DNA from: Actinomycetota bacterium
GTDB lineage: Bacteria > Actinomycetota > UBA4738 > HRBIN12
DNA length: 55,221 bases
Direction of reading: 5' to 3'
Assembly: GCA_035640355.1 (NCBI GenBank)
Contig: DASQWI010000019.1
Coordinates: 1 to 55,221 of the forward strand
Shown here: positions 8,989 to 16,591 of the stretch, piece by piece
How the letters are laid out: every line of letters begins with the position of its first letter
Position numbering within the stretch: the first letter of the stretch is position 1
The notes under the pieces: generated by a model
The model's database searches: none
Seen by the model: the letters and a program-made list of their open reading frames with translations, nothing else
Told to the model about the DNA's origin: nothing
Position numbers and translations under genes: made by a program

Positions 8989-9588
8989 ATGGACAGGGAG
9001 CTCCAGGTGAGGAACGAACGCTGGCGGCAGTGGGTCTCCCGCTGGTGGCTCGTCCCTATCGCGCTCGGCGGGTCGTTGGTCGTGCAGAAGCTCGTGTTCG
9101 AGAATCGCTACGACGTCGCCGGTCACGCCGCAGAACATCTCGGCAGCGCGACCGCTCCGTTCATGGCTGTCGCCCTGATCGTGATCCTCCTGTGGTCGAC
9201 CCCATCGGCGCTTCGCCAGCCAGACGTCCTTTTCGCGTGCGGAGCTTGGCTGGTGGCGAACGCCCTTGTCCTCGTCGGCAACGTTCAGGTGGTCGATGCT
9301 CTGATCCGAGCGGGGATGGGGCAGATCCCCACCGAGCAGCTCGTCGAGTCGCCCGCGATCGCATCGGCCCACGGGCTGGCGAATCTCGCACCGTGGTTCG
9401 GGCTCGTGGCAGCCCTCGCCCTGACGGCGGTTCTGTGGCGGCGACGGCACGTCAGCACGCGGGTTGCGGTCGCGGGGACCGTCGTGAGTCTCGTCGTGCC
9501 GCCGTGGATCATCCCTGGAGCCGGCGTGCTGGTGTTGGTCGTTGCGAGATGCCTTGGGGAACGAAGACCCGCCGTCACGCGCATGTGA
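8989..9588 (+). CDS. Multi-pass membrane protein of unknown function
   Basis: 199 aa from the ATG at 8989, chosen because GGAGGA lies ~7 bases upstream; the open frame is longer but overlaps the PEP-utilising remnant. About four hydrophobic segments: WWLVPIALGGSLVVQKLVF, FMAVALIVILLW, LFACGAWLVANALVLVGNV and a C-terminal stretch around VVSLVVPPWIIPGAGVLVLV. A basic cytoplasmic loop (WRRRHVSTR) separates the last segments. I do not recognise the family. Confidence 0.7.
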   Translation: MDRELQVRNERWRQWVSRWWLVPIALGGSLVVQKLVFENRYDVAGHAAEHLGSATAPFMAVALIVILLWSTPSALRQPDVLFACGAWLVANALVLVGNVQVVDALIRAGMGQIPTEQLVESPAIASAHGLANLAPWFGLVAALALTAVLWRRRHVSTRVAVAGTVVSLVVPPWIIPGAGVLVLVVARCLGERRPAVTRM

Positions 9589-9621
9589 CCTCCGGGCGGA
9601 GTGCTCCGGTGGCGGCGACGT

Positions 9622-9666
9622 AGTGGAGGCGAAGGGAACACTTTAAGTACCCAAACGCCGCAGGTC
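9622..9666 (+). repeat. Dispersed intergenic repeat, copy 3
   Basis: GGGAACACTTTAAGTACCC (9634-9652) followed by AAACGCCGCAGGTC, as in copy 2. It lies 34 bp after the membrane protein gene and ~160 bp before the ECF sigma gene. A separate hairpin, GCTTGCGG (9684-9691) with CCGCAAGC (9714-9721), follows. Confidence 0.65.
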
Positions 9667-9828
9667 GGTGCGTGTGGGTGAGCGCTTGCGGCTGGGATCA
9701 GGTGGCGTGAGCACCGCAAGCCGCGTGCTGCCGCCCGGCTCTTCACGCCGTCCTCCAGAGGGGGAGAGATCGAGGAGGGCCAAGTCCACTTGCACGCTCG
9801 TGGCGTCTCGTGGGTTCATCCACCTGAC

Positions 9829-10353
9829 ATGACCGAACGGATCGTCGTCTCGGACGCGGCCCTCGACCAGCTCGAGGCGTCCCGCGCCTTCGAGGCCTTC
9901 TACGACGCGGAGGCTCGCAGCCTGTTCCGGCGGCTGTGGCTCGTCACCGGGAACCGTGCCGAGGCGGAGGAGCTCATGCAGGACGCGTTCCTCAAGGTGT
10001 GGGAGCGGTGGGACCGCGTCGGCGGGATGGACGACCCGGTTGGCTACCTGTACCGGAGCGCGATGAACCTGTTCCGCAAGCGCTATCGGCGCGCCGTGCT
10101 CGCGATCCGACGATCCGTCGGGCTCACGCCGTCGAGCGACGACTTCTCCGACGCCGACGACCGGCAGACCGTCCGGCACGTCCTCGCGTCCCTCCCGCCG
10201 CGGCAACGAGCGGCGCTCGTGCTGACCGAGATGCTCGGGTTTTCGTCGAAGGAGGCGGGAGATGCGCTCGGCGTCACGGACGCGACGATCCGTTCCCTGA
10301 CGCGCCACGGGCGCGACGCGTTCCGAAAGGTGATGGAGGTCGACGATGCCTAG
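9829..10353 (+). CDS. ECF RNA polymerase sigma factor
   Basis: 174 aa from the ATG at 9829 (MTERIVVSD). Region 2 is seen in FYDAEARSLFRRLWLVTGN, EELMQDAFLKVWERW and DPVGYLYRSAMNLFRKRYRR; region 4 in LPPRQRAALVLTEMLGFSSK and ALGVTDATIRSLTRHGRDA. The frame is open from 9790, but the extra 13 residues do not look conserved and no clear ribosome-binding site exists for either start. The end overlaps the next gene by 8 nt, so sigma factor and propeller protein are co-translated. Confidence 0.87.
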   Translation: MTERIVVSDAALDQLEASRAFEAFYDAEARSLFRRLWLVTGNRAEAEELMQDAFLKVWERWDRVGGMDDPVGYLYRSAMNLFRKRYRRAVLAIRRSVGLTPSSDDFSDADDRQTVRHVLASLPPRQRAALVLTEMLGFSSKEAGDALGVTDATIRSLTRHGRDAFRKVMEVDDA

Positions 10354-11500
10354 GATCGCGGACGTCCTCGAACGCGAGAGCCGGACCGTTGACCTCGAGC
10401 GGGGCGACTTCGAGCGGCTGCTCGGTCGGCGCGAGCGCAAGGAACGAAACCGGCAGATCCTCGCGGGCGCCCTCGGCGTCATCCTGGCGCTCGCGATGGG
10501 GATCGTCCTCGTCCGCTCGCTGACCTCGGACGGCATCCCGGCGAACCCCCCCGTCGAGCCCCGGCCGGCTCCGGTGGCCTCGGGCTCCCTCGCATACGCC
10601 CTCGACGGTGACATCTACGTCGCCGATCCGGACGGATCGAACGCGGTCAAGATCGCGGACGGCCTTCCCGCCGACGAGTGCGGCGGCGTCGGCGAGTACT
10701 GGGCGGAGGGGCCGCTCTGGGCGCCGGACGGGAGGTACCTCGCCTATCGCTACTCGGATTGTTCCGGCGGTGATTTCGGGTGGGGGGGCGTCGTGATCAC
10801 CGACGCGGCGGGCAACGTCGTTGCGACGTTCCCGGGCGAGGGTTGGCAGATCAGGTGGTCGCCAGATTCCACTCGCGTCGCGGTGTGGGACACCGTGTTC
10901 GAAACGATCGGCGTCTACGGGCTCGACGGCGTTCGGCAGGCTCGCCTCACGGTCCCGCCCGGGATCGCTGGTGGCGATCACGACCCGTTGTGGATGCCGG
11001 ACGGCACCTCGTTGATGGTTCCCAACCTGGAGGTGCCGCTCGACGGCGGCGCGCCACGGCAGCTCCCGGTGCCCGCGAGTGCCGGGTGGACGATCACCTA
11101 CTCGCCCGACGGGTCGCAGGTCGCGTACGTCGACCACCGGTCGCTGATGGTCGCTCGGTCCGACGGCTCTGAGCCCCGGGAGGTGTTCGGAGACTCCGCC
11201 TGGAACCCCACATGGTCTCGGACCGGCGATCGGATCGCGTTCACCACGTACGGCGGTGGCCGTCCGGACGAACTGCGAGTCCTCGATGTGGCGACCGGAT
11301 CGGTGACTCTGCTGACCGAAGCGGAGCGCGGAACGAGCCTCGGGATCATCGGGTTCTCACCGCAGGGCGACCGCATCCTCTTCTCGAGGACCGAGGACCG
11401 AGGAACGGGCGAGTCTTCGCTGTGGAGCATGGGCACTGACGGCTCCGACGCCCGGCTCGTCGTCGCCGGAACGCTGGTGGGGGAGTGGCTGTCGCGGTGA
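10346..11500 (+). CDS. Membrane-anchored TolB/WD40-like beta-propeller, putative anti-sigma partner
   Basis: 384 aa. Residues ~1-35 are charged and cytoplasmic (ERGDFERLLGRRERKERNR), ~38-58 form one membrane helix (ILAGALGVILALAMGIVLV), and from ~75 onward are PD40/TolB-like blades (LAYALDGDIYVADPDGSNA, TYSPDGSQVAYVD, WSRTGDRIAFTTYGGGRPDE, FSPQGDRILFSRTED). The short cytoplasmic head plus outer sensor domain and the 8-nt overlap with the sigma gene suggest it controls that sigma factor, though no zinc H-x3-C-x2-C motif is present. Inference from layout, not from known homologues. Confidence 0.75.
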   Translation: MPRIADVLERESRTVDLERGDFERLLGRRERKERNRQILAGALGVILALAMGIVLVRSLTSDGIPANPPVEPRPAPVASGSLAYALDGDIYVADPDGSNAVKIADGLPADECGGVGEYWAEGPLWAPDGRYLAYRYSDCSGGDFGWGGVVITDAAGNVVATFPGEGWQIRWSPDSTRVAVWDTVFETIGVYGLDGVRQARLTVPPGIAGGDHDPLWMPDGTSLMVPNLEVPLDGGAPRQLPVPASAGWTITYSPDGSQVAYVDHRSLMVARSDGSEPREVFGDSAWNPTWSRTGDRIAFTTYGGGRPDELRVLDVATGSVTLLTEAERGTSLGIIGFSPQGDRILFSRTEDRGTGESSLWSMGTDGSDARLVVAGTLVGEWLSR

Positions 11501-11540
11501 TCGCGCGGCGCGCTCCCGCGGTCGGCTCAGCGAGCGAGGC

Positions 11541-11735
11541 GGAACGCGAAGATGGGACTACGCCTACTGCGGCAAGCATCTGGAGATGACCGTGCCCAAC
11601 GTCGACTTCGCTGAATGCGTCGGCGGCGACCTCATGAGCTGGATCGCACCCCCGAATAGCGGCCCGTACCTTGGCTACACGGGCCCCGGCTACACCGAAG
11701 AGTTCTATCCTCGACTGTCGAGGGCAGCCGCCTGG
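11541..11735 (+). pseudogene. Possible gene remnant of unknown family
   Basis: Between the propeller gene and the tRNA, one frame gives a protein-like stretch (DYAYCGKHLEMTVPNVDF, then PNSGPYLGYTGPGYTEEFYP) with balanced composition, then runs on without sense into the tRNA complement. No plausible start with a ribosome-binding site is present. It may be the tail of a lost gene; I do not recognise it. A 15-bp odd palindrome (CCTCGAC-T-GTCGAGG) sits at 11709-11723. Confidence 0.25.
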
Positions 11736-11746
11736 TGGTCTCGACC

Positions 11747-11775
11747 CACCGTTCTTATGGTGTTCCCTTCGCTCG
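11747..11775 (-). repeat. Dispersed intergenic repeat, weak copy 4
   Basis: Read on the minus strand, GAAGGGAACACCATAAGAAC (11770-11751) matches copy 3 at most positions of its left half, but the right half (CCC and the ACGCCGCAGGTC tail) is lost. It lies ~30 bp downstream of the tRNA-Sec gene on the same strand. Confidence 0.35.
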
Positions 11776-11800
11776 CGCGTTTCGGCTGGTCACGCCGTAG

Positions 11801-11892
11801 CGGAGGCGGACGGGAATCGAACCCGCCTGCGAGCTCTCGCCCGCACACCGGTTTTGAAGACCGGGGGGCCCACCAGGCGCCCTGACGCCTCC
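11801..11892 (-). tRNA. selC: tRNA-Sec (anticodon UCA)
   Basis: The minus strand reads GGAGGCGTCAGGGCGCC at the 5' end and GGTTCGATTCCCGTCCGCC then TCCG at the 3' end, so a long acceptor arm closes. The anticodon arm CCGGT-CTTCAAA-ACCGG presents UCA. The long D-arm (GGGC...GCCC) and a large variable arm (GCGAG-AG-CTCGC) give ~91 nt, the expected size for bacterial tRNA-Sec. The discriminator is G and CCA is not encoded. The eighth acceptor pair appears to be a T-C mismatch, unlike the usual full 8-bp stem. It implies a SelA/SelB/SelD system elsewhere in the genome. Confidence 0.92.
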
Positions 11893-11965
11893 AGCGTCGA
11901 GGATAACGTCGCGTTCGAATGCAGGTTCGCTGACTCGGTGCGTCTCCGGCGTTAGCGTCGGATGC

Positions 11966-12418
11966 GTGGAACGCCCGGCACGCAGGCTTGATCGACGTGT
12001 CCTTCTGTTGTGGTGGGCGATCGCGGGCGCTACCGCGTTCGTCGTCGCGATCCTCCTGGGTCTGAATACTGGCGAGGAAGAGATCCCGCCGCCGATCGCG
12101 GGGGTGATCGCCGGGATCGTCGTGCTCGGCGCCGTGCTGATCCCGTACCTCCGGTACCGGCGATGGCGATACGAGATCAGGACGCGCGACGTGCTGATCG
12201 CGCGCGGGGCGCTCTTCCAGATCACCACGCTGATCCCCTTCGATCGGATCCAGTTCGTCGAGACAAGACAAGGACCGCTCGATCGCCTCTTCCACCTGAC
12301 ACGGCTGATCGTCTACACGGCCGCGGGACGTGCGGGTCAAGTGCCGGGACTCGACGTGGCCGAGGCGGACGGCGTTCGCGAGGAGTTGTCGAGGGTTGCA
12401 GGCGCCGACACCGTCTGA
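11966..12418 (+). CDS. Membrane protein with bacterial PH domain (YdbS-like)
   Basis: 150 aa from a GTG start. Two membrane helices at ~residues 12-32 (LLLWWAIAGATAFVVAILLG) and ~43-61 (IAGVIAGIVVLGAVLIPYL) precede a bPH2 domain (WRYEIRTRDVLIARGALFQI, IPFDRIQFVETRQGPLDRLF). The length and layout match YdbS, which in Bacillus pairs with YdbT; its exact function is unsettled (protection from certain secreted antimicrobials has been reported for Bacillus homologues). It overlaps the YdbT-like gene. Confidence 0.85.
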   Translation: MERPARRLDRRVLLLWWAIAGATAFVVAILLGLNTGEEEIPPPIAGVIAGIVVLGAVLIPYLRYRRWRYEIRTRDVLIARGALFQITTLIPFDRIQFVETRQGPLDRLFHLTRLIVYTAAGRAGQVPGLDVAEADGVREELSRVAGADTV

Positions 12419-13811
12419 GGACCCGGGCGCCCTCAAGCGGCTCGACCCTGCGGCCGTCGGGGTATGGATCGCGGAGACCGTCGGTCGCTTCGCGGTCCCG
12501 ATCATCGCCGTGTTGCTATTAGGCGGCGAGTCGCTGCGCATCTTCTACATCATCTTGGCGATCGGCATCGGCGCGTCGGTTGTGCGTTACTTCAGGTTCG
12601 GCTACCGGCTCGAGCAGAACGCGTTGGTTGTCGAGGGTGGCGTGCTGGGGACGTGGCGTCGTGTGATCCCGTACGCTCGGATCCAGAGCGTCGACGTTGT
12701 GGAGAAGCTGCGCCACCGCGTGTTCGGCGTCGTGGAGCTTCGGATCGAAGCGGCGGGTGGGCGCGAGACGGAAGCCGCGCTCGTCGCGCTCAAGCCCGAG
12801 GAAGCCGCACGGATCCGAACGCAACTGCTCGCGCACACCGGCGCGCCACCGCGTCCAGACGTTGTGGTTCCTCCGCTCGTCAAGCTTCATCCGCGGCTGC
12901 TTCTGCTCGCCGGCGTGACGGGCGGCCGTGTCGCGGTCCTGGCCGTGTTGCTGGGATACGGGCTCGACGCGGTCTCGGAGGAGACGGCGTTCCGGTTGTT
13001 GAGCCGCTTGGGAAGCGCGGGGATCGGTCGGATCGTCTTGATCGGCGCTGCGTTCGTCGCCGTTGCCGTCGCCATCTCGATCGTCGCGACGTTGCTCGTG
13101 TACTGGGACTTCACGATCACACGCGAAGGCGAGCGGTTGACGATCACTCGCGGGCTGGTCGAGAAGCGTCGAGCCGTGGTTCCGCTCGGCCGCCTTCAGG
13201 CGATCCGGATGGAGGAGAACCTCCTGCGATGGTTGCTCGGGCTGGCGTCGCTCCGAGCGGTCAGCGCCGGCCGTCCTCGCCAAGCGCAAGACGAACAGGA
13301 GACGAGCCTTCTTCTGCCCGTCGGCAACCGGCGCATCGCAGTCGCGCTCATCGGATCGCTGCTCGGCGCGCCGGCGGAGGAGCTCCTCGCCGGCCTGGTG
13401 CGTCCGCCGATGCGGGCGCTCGTCCCGCGCGTTCTAGGGGGTGTCGTGGTCGGGACCGCACTCGGTGTTCTCTCCATCGTTGCGTACGGTCGCGCCGGGA
13501 GTGTCGCGTTCGCTGCCATCCCGATCGCTGTCGCCCTGGCCATCGTGTCATGGCGGACGCTCGGCACGACGTTCGATGCCGGGATCGCCGTCGTCCGTTC
13601 CGGCGTGTTCGTCAGGCGGACGCTGGTGATGCCGGTCGGCAATCTGCAGCACCTGTCGTTCACCGTGTCGCCGCAGCAACGACCTCTGGGCCTTGCAACG
13701 CTGCGGCTCTCGATCCCAAGGGCCGTCGGCCGGGCCCTGCATCTGCCGAACGCCGTCGCGGCGCGTCGGTTCTCCGAGCTGGAGAAGTCGTTCCGTCGCT
13801 CGGTCGCATGA
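12396..13811 (+). CDS. Membrane protein with repeated bacterial PH domains (YdbT-like)
   Basis: 471 aa from a TTG at 12396 (LQAPTPSEDPGALKRLD), chosen because homology begins shortly after it; an ATG or GTG further upstream would overlap YdbS more deeply. Three blocks, each of paired membrane helices then a bPH2 domain: YRLEQNALVVEGGVLGTWRR with VIPYARIQSVDVVEKL; FTITREGERLTITRGLVEKR with VPLGRLQAIRMEENLLR; and a third near AGIAVVRSGVFVRRTLVMP with VGNLQHLSFTVSPQQRPLGL. This matches the YdbT architecture and length (~490 aa). It overlaps the upstream gene by 23 nt and surely acts with it in the membrane. Confidence 0.87.
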   Translation: MQAPTPSEDPGALKRLDPAAVGVWIAETVGRFAVPIIAVLLLGGESLRIFYIILAIGIGASVVRYFRFGYRLEQNALVVEGGVLGTWRRVIPYARIQSVDVVEKLRHRVFGVVELRIEAAGGRETEAALVALKPEEAARIRTQLLAHTGAPPRPDVVVPPLVKLHPRLLLLAGVTGGRVAVLAVLLGYGLDAVSEETAFRLLSRLGSAGIGRIVLIGAAFVAVAVAISIVATLLVYWDFTITREGERLTITRGLVEKRRAVVPLGRLQAIRMEENLLRWLLGLASLRAVSAGRPRQAQDEQETSLLLPVGNRRIAVALIGSLLGAPAEELLAGLVRPPMRALVPRVLGGVVVGTALGVLSIVAYGRAGSVAFAAIPIAVALAIVSWRTLGTTFDAGIAVVRSGVFVRRTLVMPVGNLQHLSFTVSPQQRPLGLATLRLSIPRAVGRALHLPNAVAARRFSELEKSFRRSVA

Positions 13812-13873
13812 ACGCGCGGTGGTCGAGACGGCAGCCTTCATCCGCCCTTGCGTGCCCCTTAACCGGCGGTTTC

Positions 13874-13895
13874 CTCGAACCCCCGTAGGTTCGAG
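13874..13895. other. 8-bp perfect hairpin between ydbT-like gene and secreted-protein gene
   Basis: CTCGAACC (13874-13881), a 6-nt loop and GGTTCGAG (13888-13895). No T-tract follows, so it is a weak candidate for a terminator or for a structure in the leader of the gene starting at 13921. Confidence 0.35.
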
Positions 13896-13920
13896 CCGTA
13901 TCGGATGGAGGAGGTCGAGG

Positions 13921-14298
13921 ATGCGCAAAGCTGTGGCAGTCTCGCTCGTTGCGCTGTTCGTTCTAGCCGTACCGGCGGTTGCGTCCGCCGGGGATCGCGA
14001 CGTGATCCGCGAGGGTCCGTGCAGCGGCAGGAGCGACTGGAAGCTCAAGCTCAGTCCGGAGAACGGCCGTATCGAGGTCGAGTTCGAGGTCGACCAGAAC
14101 GTCGTCGGTGACGAGTGGCGCGTGCGCATCCGTCACGACGGACAGCTCGCGTTCCGCGGAACCCGGACGACACGCGGCGCCAGCGGCTCGTTCGAGCTTC
14201 GGATCGTCGAGCCGAACCACGCCGGCGCGGACAACGTCCGCGCCCGGGCGCGGAACCTCTCGACCGACGAGGTGTGCGCGGGAAGCGCCTCGTTCTAG
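13921..14298 (+). CDS. Small secreted protein of unknown function
   Basis: 125 aa. A clear Sec signal peptide (MRKAVAVSLVALFVLAVPAV, cleavage after ASA, ~residue 23) leads into a mature domain with alternating hydrophobic/charged strands (GRIEVEFEVDQNVVGDEW, SFELRIVEPNHAGADN). Two Cys (GPCSG and EVCAG) may form a disulfide. GGAGGAGG lies ~6-13 bases upstream of the ATG. It looks like a single beta-sandwich; I do not recognise a family. Confidence 0.8.
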   Translation: MRKAVAVSLVALFVLAVPAVASAGDRDVIREGPCSGRSDWKLKLSPENGRIEVEFEVDQNVVGDEWRVRIRHDGQLAFRGTRTTRGASGSFELRIVEPNHAGADNVRARARNLSTDEVCAGSASF

Positions 14299-14374
14299 CG
14301 TGTCTCGCCGCGCGCGGAGCCTGCTCGCGGAGCCTGCCGAGATCGGTCGGCAGGCTCCCGTACCCTTACGCGTG

Positions 14375-15178
14375 ATGGAGGCAGCGTTCTTCGACCTCGA
14401 CAAGACGATCATCTCGCGCTCGTCGTCGCTTGCGCTGTCGCGTCCGATGTATCGCGCTGGCATGGTCACAAGGGGTCAGCTCGTTCGAGGCGCGTACGCG
14501 CAGCTGGTGTACGCGCTCGTCGGTGCGGACGAAAAGCGGATGGACCGTCTCAAGCACGGCATGCTCGCGCTGACGAGGGGATGGGAGCATTCCGAGGTCG
14601 AGAACCTCGTGCGCGACGTGATCATCGAGGTCATCGATCCGTTCGTGTACCAGGAAGCGCTCGACCTGATGGCGCTGCATCGCGCCGAGGGGCGTCTGCT
14701 GTACATCGTGAGCAGCTCGCCGGAAGAGGTCGTTCGACCCCTGGCGAGCCATTTCGGCGTGACGGACGTGATCGCCACGCGCGCGAAGATCGTGGACGGC
14801 AAGTACACGGGCGAGCTCGAGTTCTACTGCTACGGGCAGGCCAAGGCCGACGAGATCCGGGCGATCGCCAAGCGCAGGAAGATCGATCTCGCCGGCTCCT
14901 ACGCGTACTCCGACTCGATCACCGACCTGCCGATGCTCGAGGCCGTCGGCCATCCGATCGCCGTGAACCCGGATCGGGACCTCCGGCGCCAGGCAGAGGC
15001 GCGCGGGTGGAAGCTTCGCGACTTCCGAAGACCGGTGCGGATGCGAACTCGGATCGTTCGAACGGCGACGCAGCCCAAGACGCGGGTCGCCGCCGGCGTC
15101 GCGGCCGCCGTCGCCGCAGCGGCGATCCTCGGCTATCTCGTCATCCGGTCGCGGACGGCGGCGCGCGAAGCGGCATAG
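14375..15178 (+). CDS. HAD-superfamily IB phosphatase (SerB-like) with C-terminal membrane helix
   Basis: 267 aa. The nucleophile motif FFDLDKTII (D7, D9), motif II in YIVSSSPEEVV and motif IV in YSDSITDLPMLEAVGHPIAVN are intact, matching the SerB/HAD-IB group; the cap is helical. The last ~30 residues contain a hydrophobic helix (VAAAAILGYLVIRS) with basic ends, so the enzyme is probably tail-anchored, as in actinobacterial SerB1-like proteins. Phosphoserine or a phospholipid-type phosphomonoester is a plausible substrate. The open frame reaches 14108, but homology begins at the ATG at 14375. Confidence 0.87.
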   Translation: MEAAFFDLDKTIISRSSSLALSRPMYRAGMVTRGQLVRGAYAQLVYALVGADEKRMDRLKHGMLALTRGWEHSEVENLVRDVIIEVIDPFVYQEALDLMALHRAEGRLLYIVSSSPEEVVRPLASHFGVTDVIATRAKIVDGKYTGELEFYCYGQAKADEIRAIAKRRKIDLAGSYAYSDSITDLPMLEAVGHPIAVNPDRDLRRQAEARGWKLRDFRRPVRMRTRIVRTATQPKTRVAAGVAAAVAAAAILGYLVIRSRTAAREAA

Positions 15179-15232
15179 ATCCCCCGGTCGACCGAGTCGC
15201 GCGAGCGAGCGCCCTCGTTGTAGGGTCGGAAC

Positions 15233-15366
15233 GTCACCTTCGGGTGACCGCGAAGGGAGCAGAAACCCACGCGCGTCGTGCCGCGGGAGGCATGCCCGAG
15301 GCTCGGCGGCCTGGTCGCCGGTACTCGGGCACGTGCAGACTGCGCATGTTCGCTGCTCCCTTCGCG
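15233..15366. ncRNA. Long inverted repeat; candidate structured RNA of unknown class
   Basis: A UUCG-capped hairpin GTCACC-TTCG-GGTGAC (15233-15248) abuts a perfect 14-bp inverted repeat CGCGAAGGGAGCAG (15249-15262) / CTGCTCCCTTCGCG (15353-15366). Inside the 90-nt loop are nested stems GCCCGAG/CTCGGGC and GGCG/CGCC. It lies between the 3' end of the HAD gene and the 3' end of the VanY-like gene, so either strand could be the RNA. No U-tract follows either arm. It matches no riboswitch I can recall. Confidence 0.4.
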
Positions 15367-15388
15367 CACCGCTCGCTTCGAAGTTTGC

Positions 15389-16591
15389 CTACGACGAGTC
15401 CTTGGTCGGGCGGTGGTATTCGAAGTGCATCCCGTCCGGCACGATGAACCGGCCGCCCCAGATGAACCCCCACTTCTCGAACACCTCGACGAGACGCGGG
15501 TCCTGGTTCGGCGGAGCGCCGAACGGGTTCTCCGGCACGTTCACGTCGATGGCGATGCCCCAGGCGTGATGTGAAAGCCCCGAGTTGGGGTCGCCCAGGA
15601 TGTGTCGGGGCGCCCAGCAGCCCGAGTAGCTCGTGATCGTGTCCTCGAGACCGCGACGGATCAGCTCGCGGATCGCCCCGCGGATCTGCGGAAACAGCGC
15701 GACGTGGCACGTCACCGTTCCCAGGAGCGGCACCCGCTGCGTGTCGATGTACGTGCGCACCCACTCGGGATCGGCCGTGAGGAACCCCGCGGGCCAGCCC
15801 TCGCGGGGCTTCGCGGCGAACTCGCCGAACAGCTCCTTGATCTTGACGGGCGGCAGCACGGCATCGCCGTGGCGGAAATACGGTGTGTCGCCCGGGCCGC
15901 GAACGCGCACGAGCGTCCCCGTCGGTAGGACGCTCCTGACGGCGACCGTCACCTCATGAGCCGTCGGCTCGCCCTCGGGGACGAGGAGCGCATATCGGTT
16001 GCGGGTGACCCCGATCCGCAGGCCCACCTCGCTCGAGACCAGGAGCTCGTGCGCGCCGACGAGCTCGTCGGCGAGGATCGCCGCGATCTCGACTCGTTCG
16101 CCGCCGAACCGCAGCACCGCGCCCGGTGTCAGGCCGCGCAGTCGCGCGCTCGACTCTCCGAGCACTCCCTTGCCTTGTGCAAGCGCCACGGTTACCGAAC
16201 GATCGGCCGGCGGCAAGAACGGCGCGTACGCGCGCGGGTCGACCGCGGCGACCTCGAGCGGGATCGAGAACGTCGGCGGGGGGTCGTCGACGACCTCGCC
16301 GTCGGCCGAGTACGACTTGGTGAGCCACGTGTTGTCGCTGGCGACCACGACCGCCCGGCGGATCTGCGGCATCTCGGCGACTGCATCGGCGAAGCGGGCG
16401 GGCATCCCACCGGGGGACCACGCGAGGAACGTATCGGGCAGCTCAGGGGTGAGGATCGGTTCCGGCATCGACGGGACGTCGCGCTCTTCGGGGATGATCG
16501 CCGTTCCCTGAATCGAGAGCGTCAGCACCGCTCCGATGACGAGCCCCACAACCAGCGCGGCGGCGACGCCGCCCGCAGCACGTGCGTTCAC
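15389..16591 (-). CDS. D-alanyl-D-alanine carboxypeptidase, VanY/M15-like
   Basis: 400 aa. An N-terminal membrane anchor (residues ~8-29, GGVAAALVVGLVIGAVL) and a ~300-residue extracytoplasmic region precede an M15 zinc peptidase domain: SHHAWGIAID (S340, H342, D349) and DGMHFEYH (H389) give the expected zinc ligands and catalytic acid. The family trims the terminal D-Ala of peptidoglycan stems. The ATG overlaps the anti-sigma stop by 4 nt, making it the third gene of the sigma-anti-sigma operon; it is therefore a likely effector of the cell-envelope stress response. Confidence 0.86.
   Translation of the reverse strand: MNARAAGGVAAALVVGLVIGAVLTLSIQGTAIIPEERDVPSMPEPILTPELPDTFLAWSPGGMPARFADAVAEMPQIRRAVVVASDNTWLTKSYSADGEVVDDPPPTFSIPLEVAAVDPRAYAPFLPPADRSVTVALAQGKGVLGESSARLRGLTPGAVLRFGGERVEIAAILADELVGAHELLVSSEVGLRIGVTRNRYALLVPEGEPTAHEVTVAVRSVLPTGTLVRVRGPGDTPYFRHGDAVLPPVKIKELFGEFAAKPREGWPAGFLTADPEWVRTYIDTQRVPLLGTVTCHVALFPQIRGAIRELIRRGLEDTITSYSGCWAPRHILGDPNSGLSHHAWGIAIDVNVPENPFGAPPNQDPRLVEVFEKWGFIWGGRFIVPDGMHFEYHRPTKDSS

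Noticed and set aside
15233-15366. Resemblance of CGAAGGGAGCAG to the SRP RNA domain IV loop, of GGGTGACCGCG to a T-box, and idea of a c-di-AMP riboswitch
   Set aside because: The matching opposite strand of the SRP loop (GTCAGG) is missing, the T-box N-stem features are absent, and the conserved c-di-AMP riboswitch blocks are not there; also neither flanking gene starts downstream.
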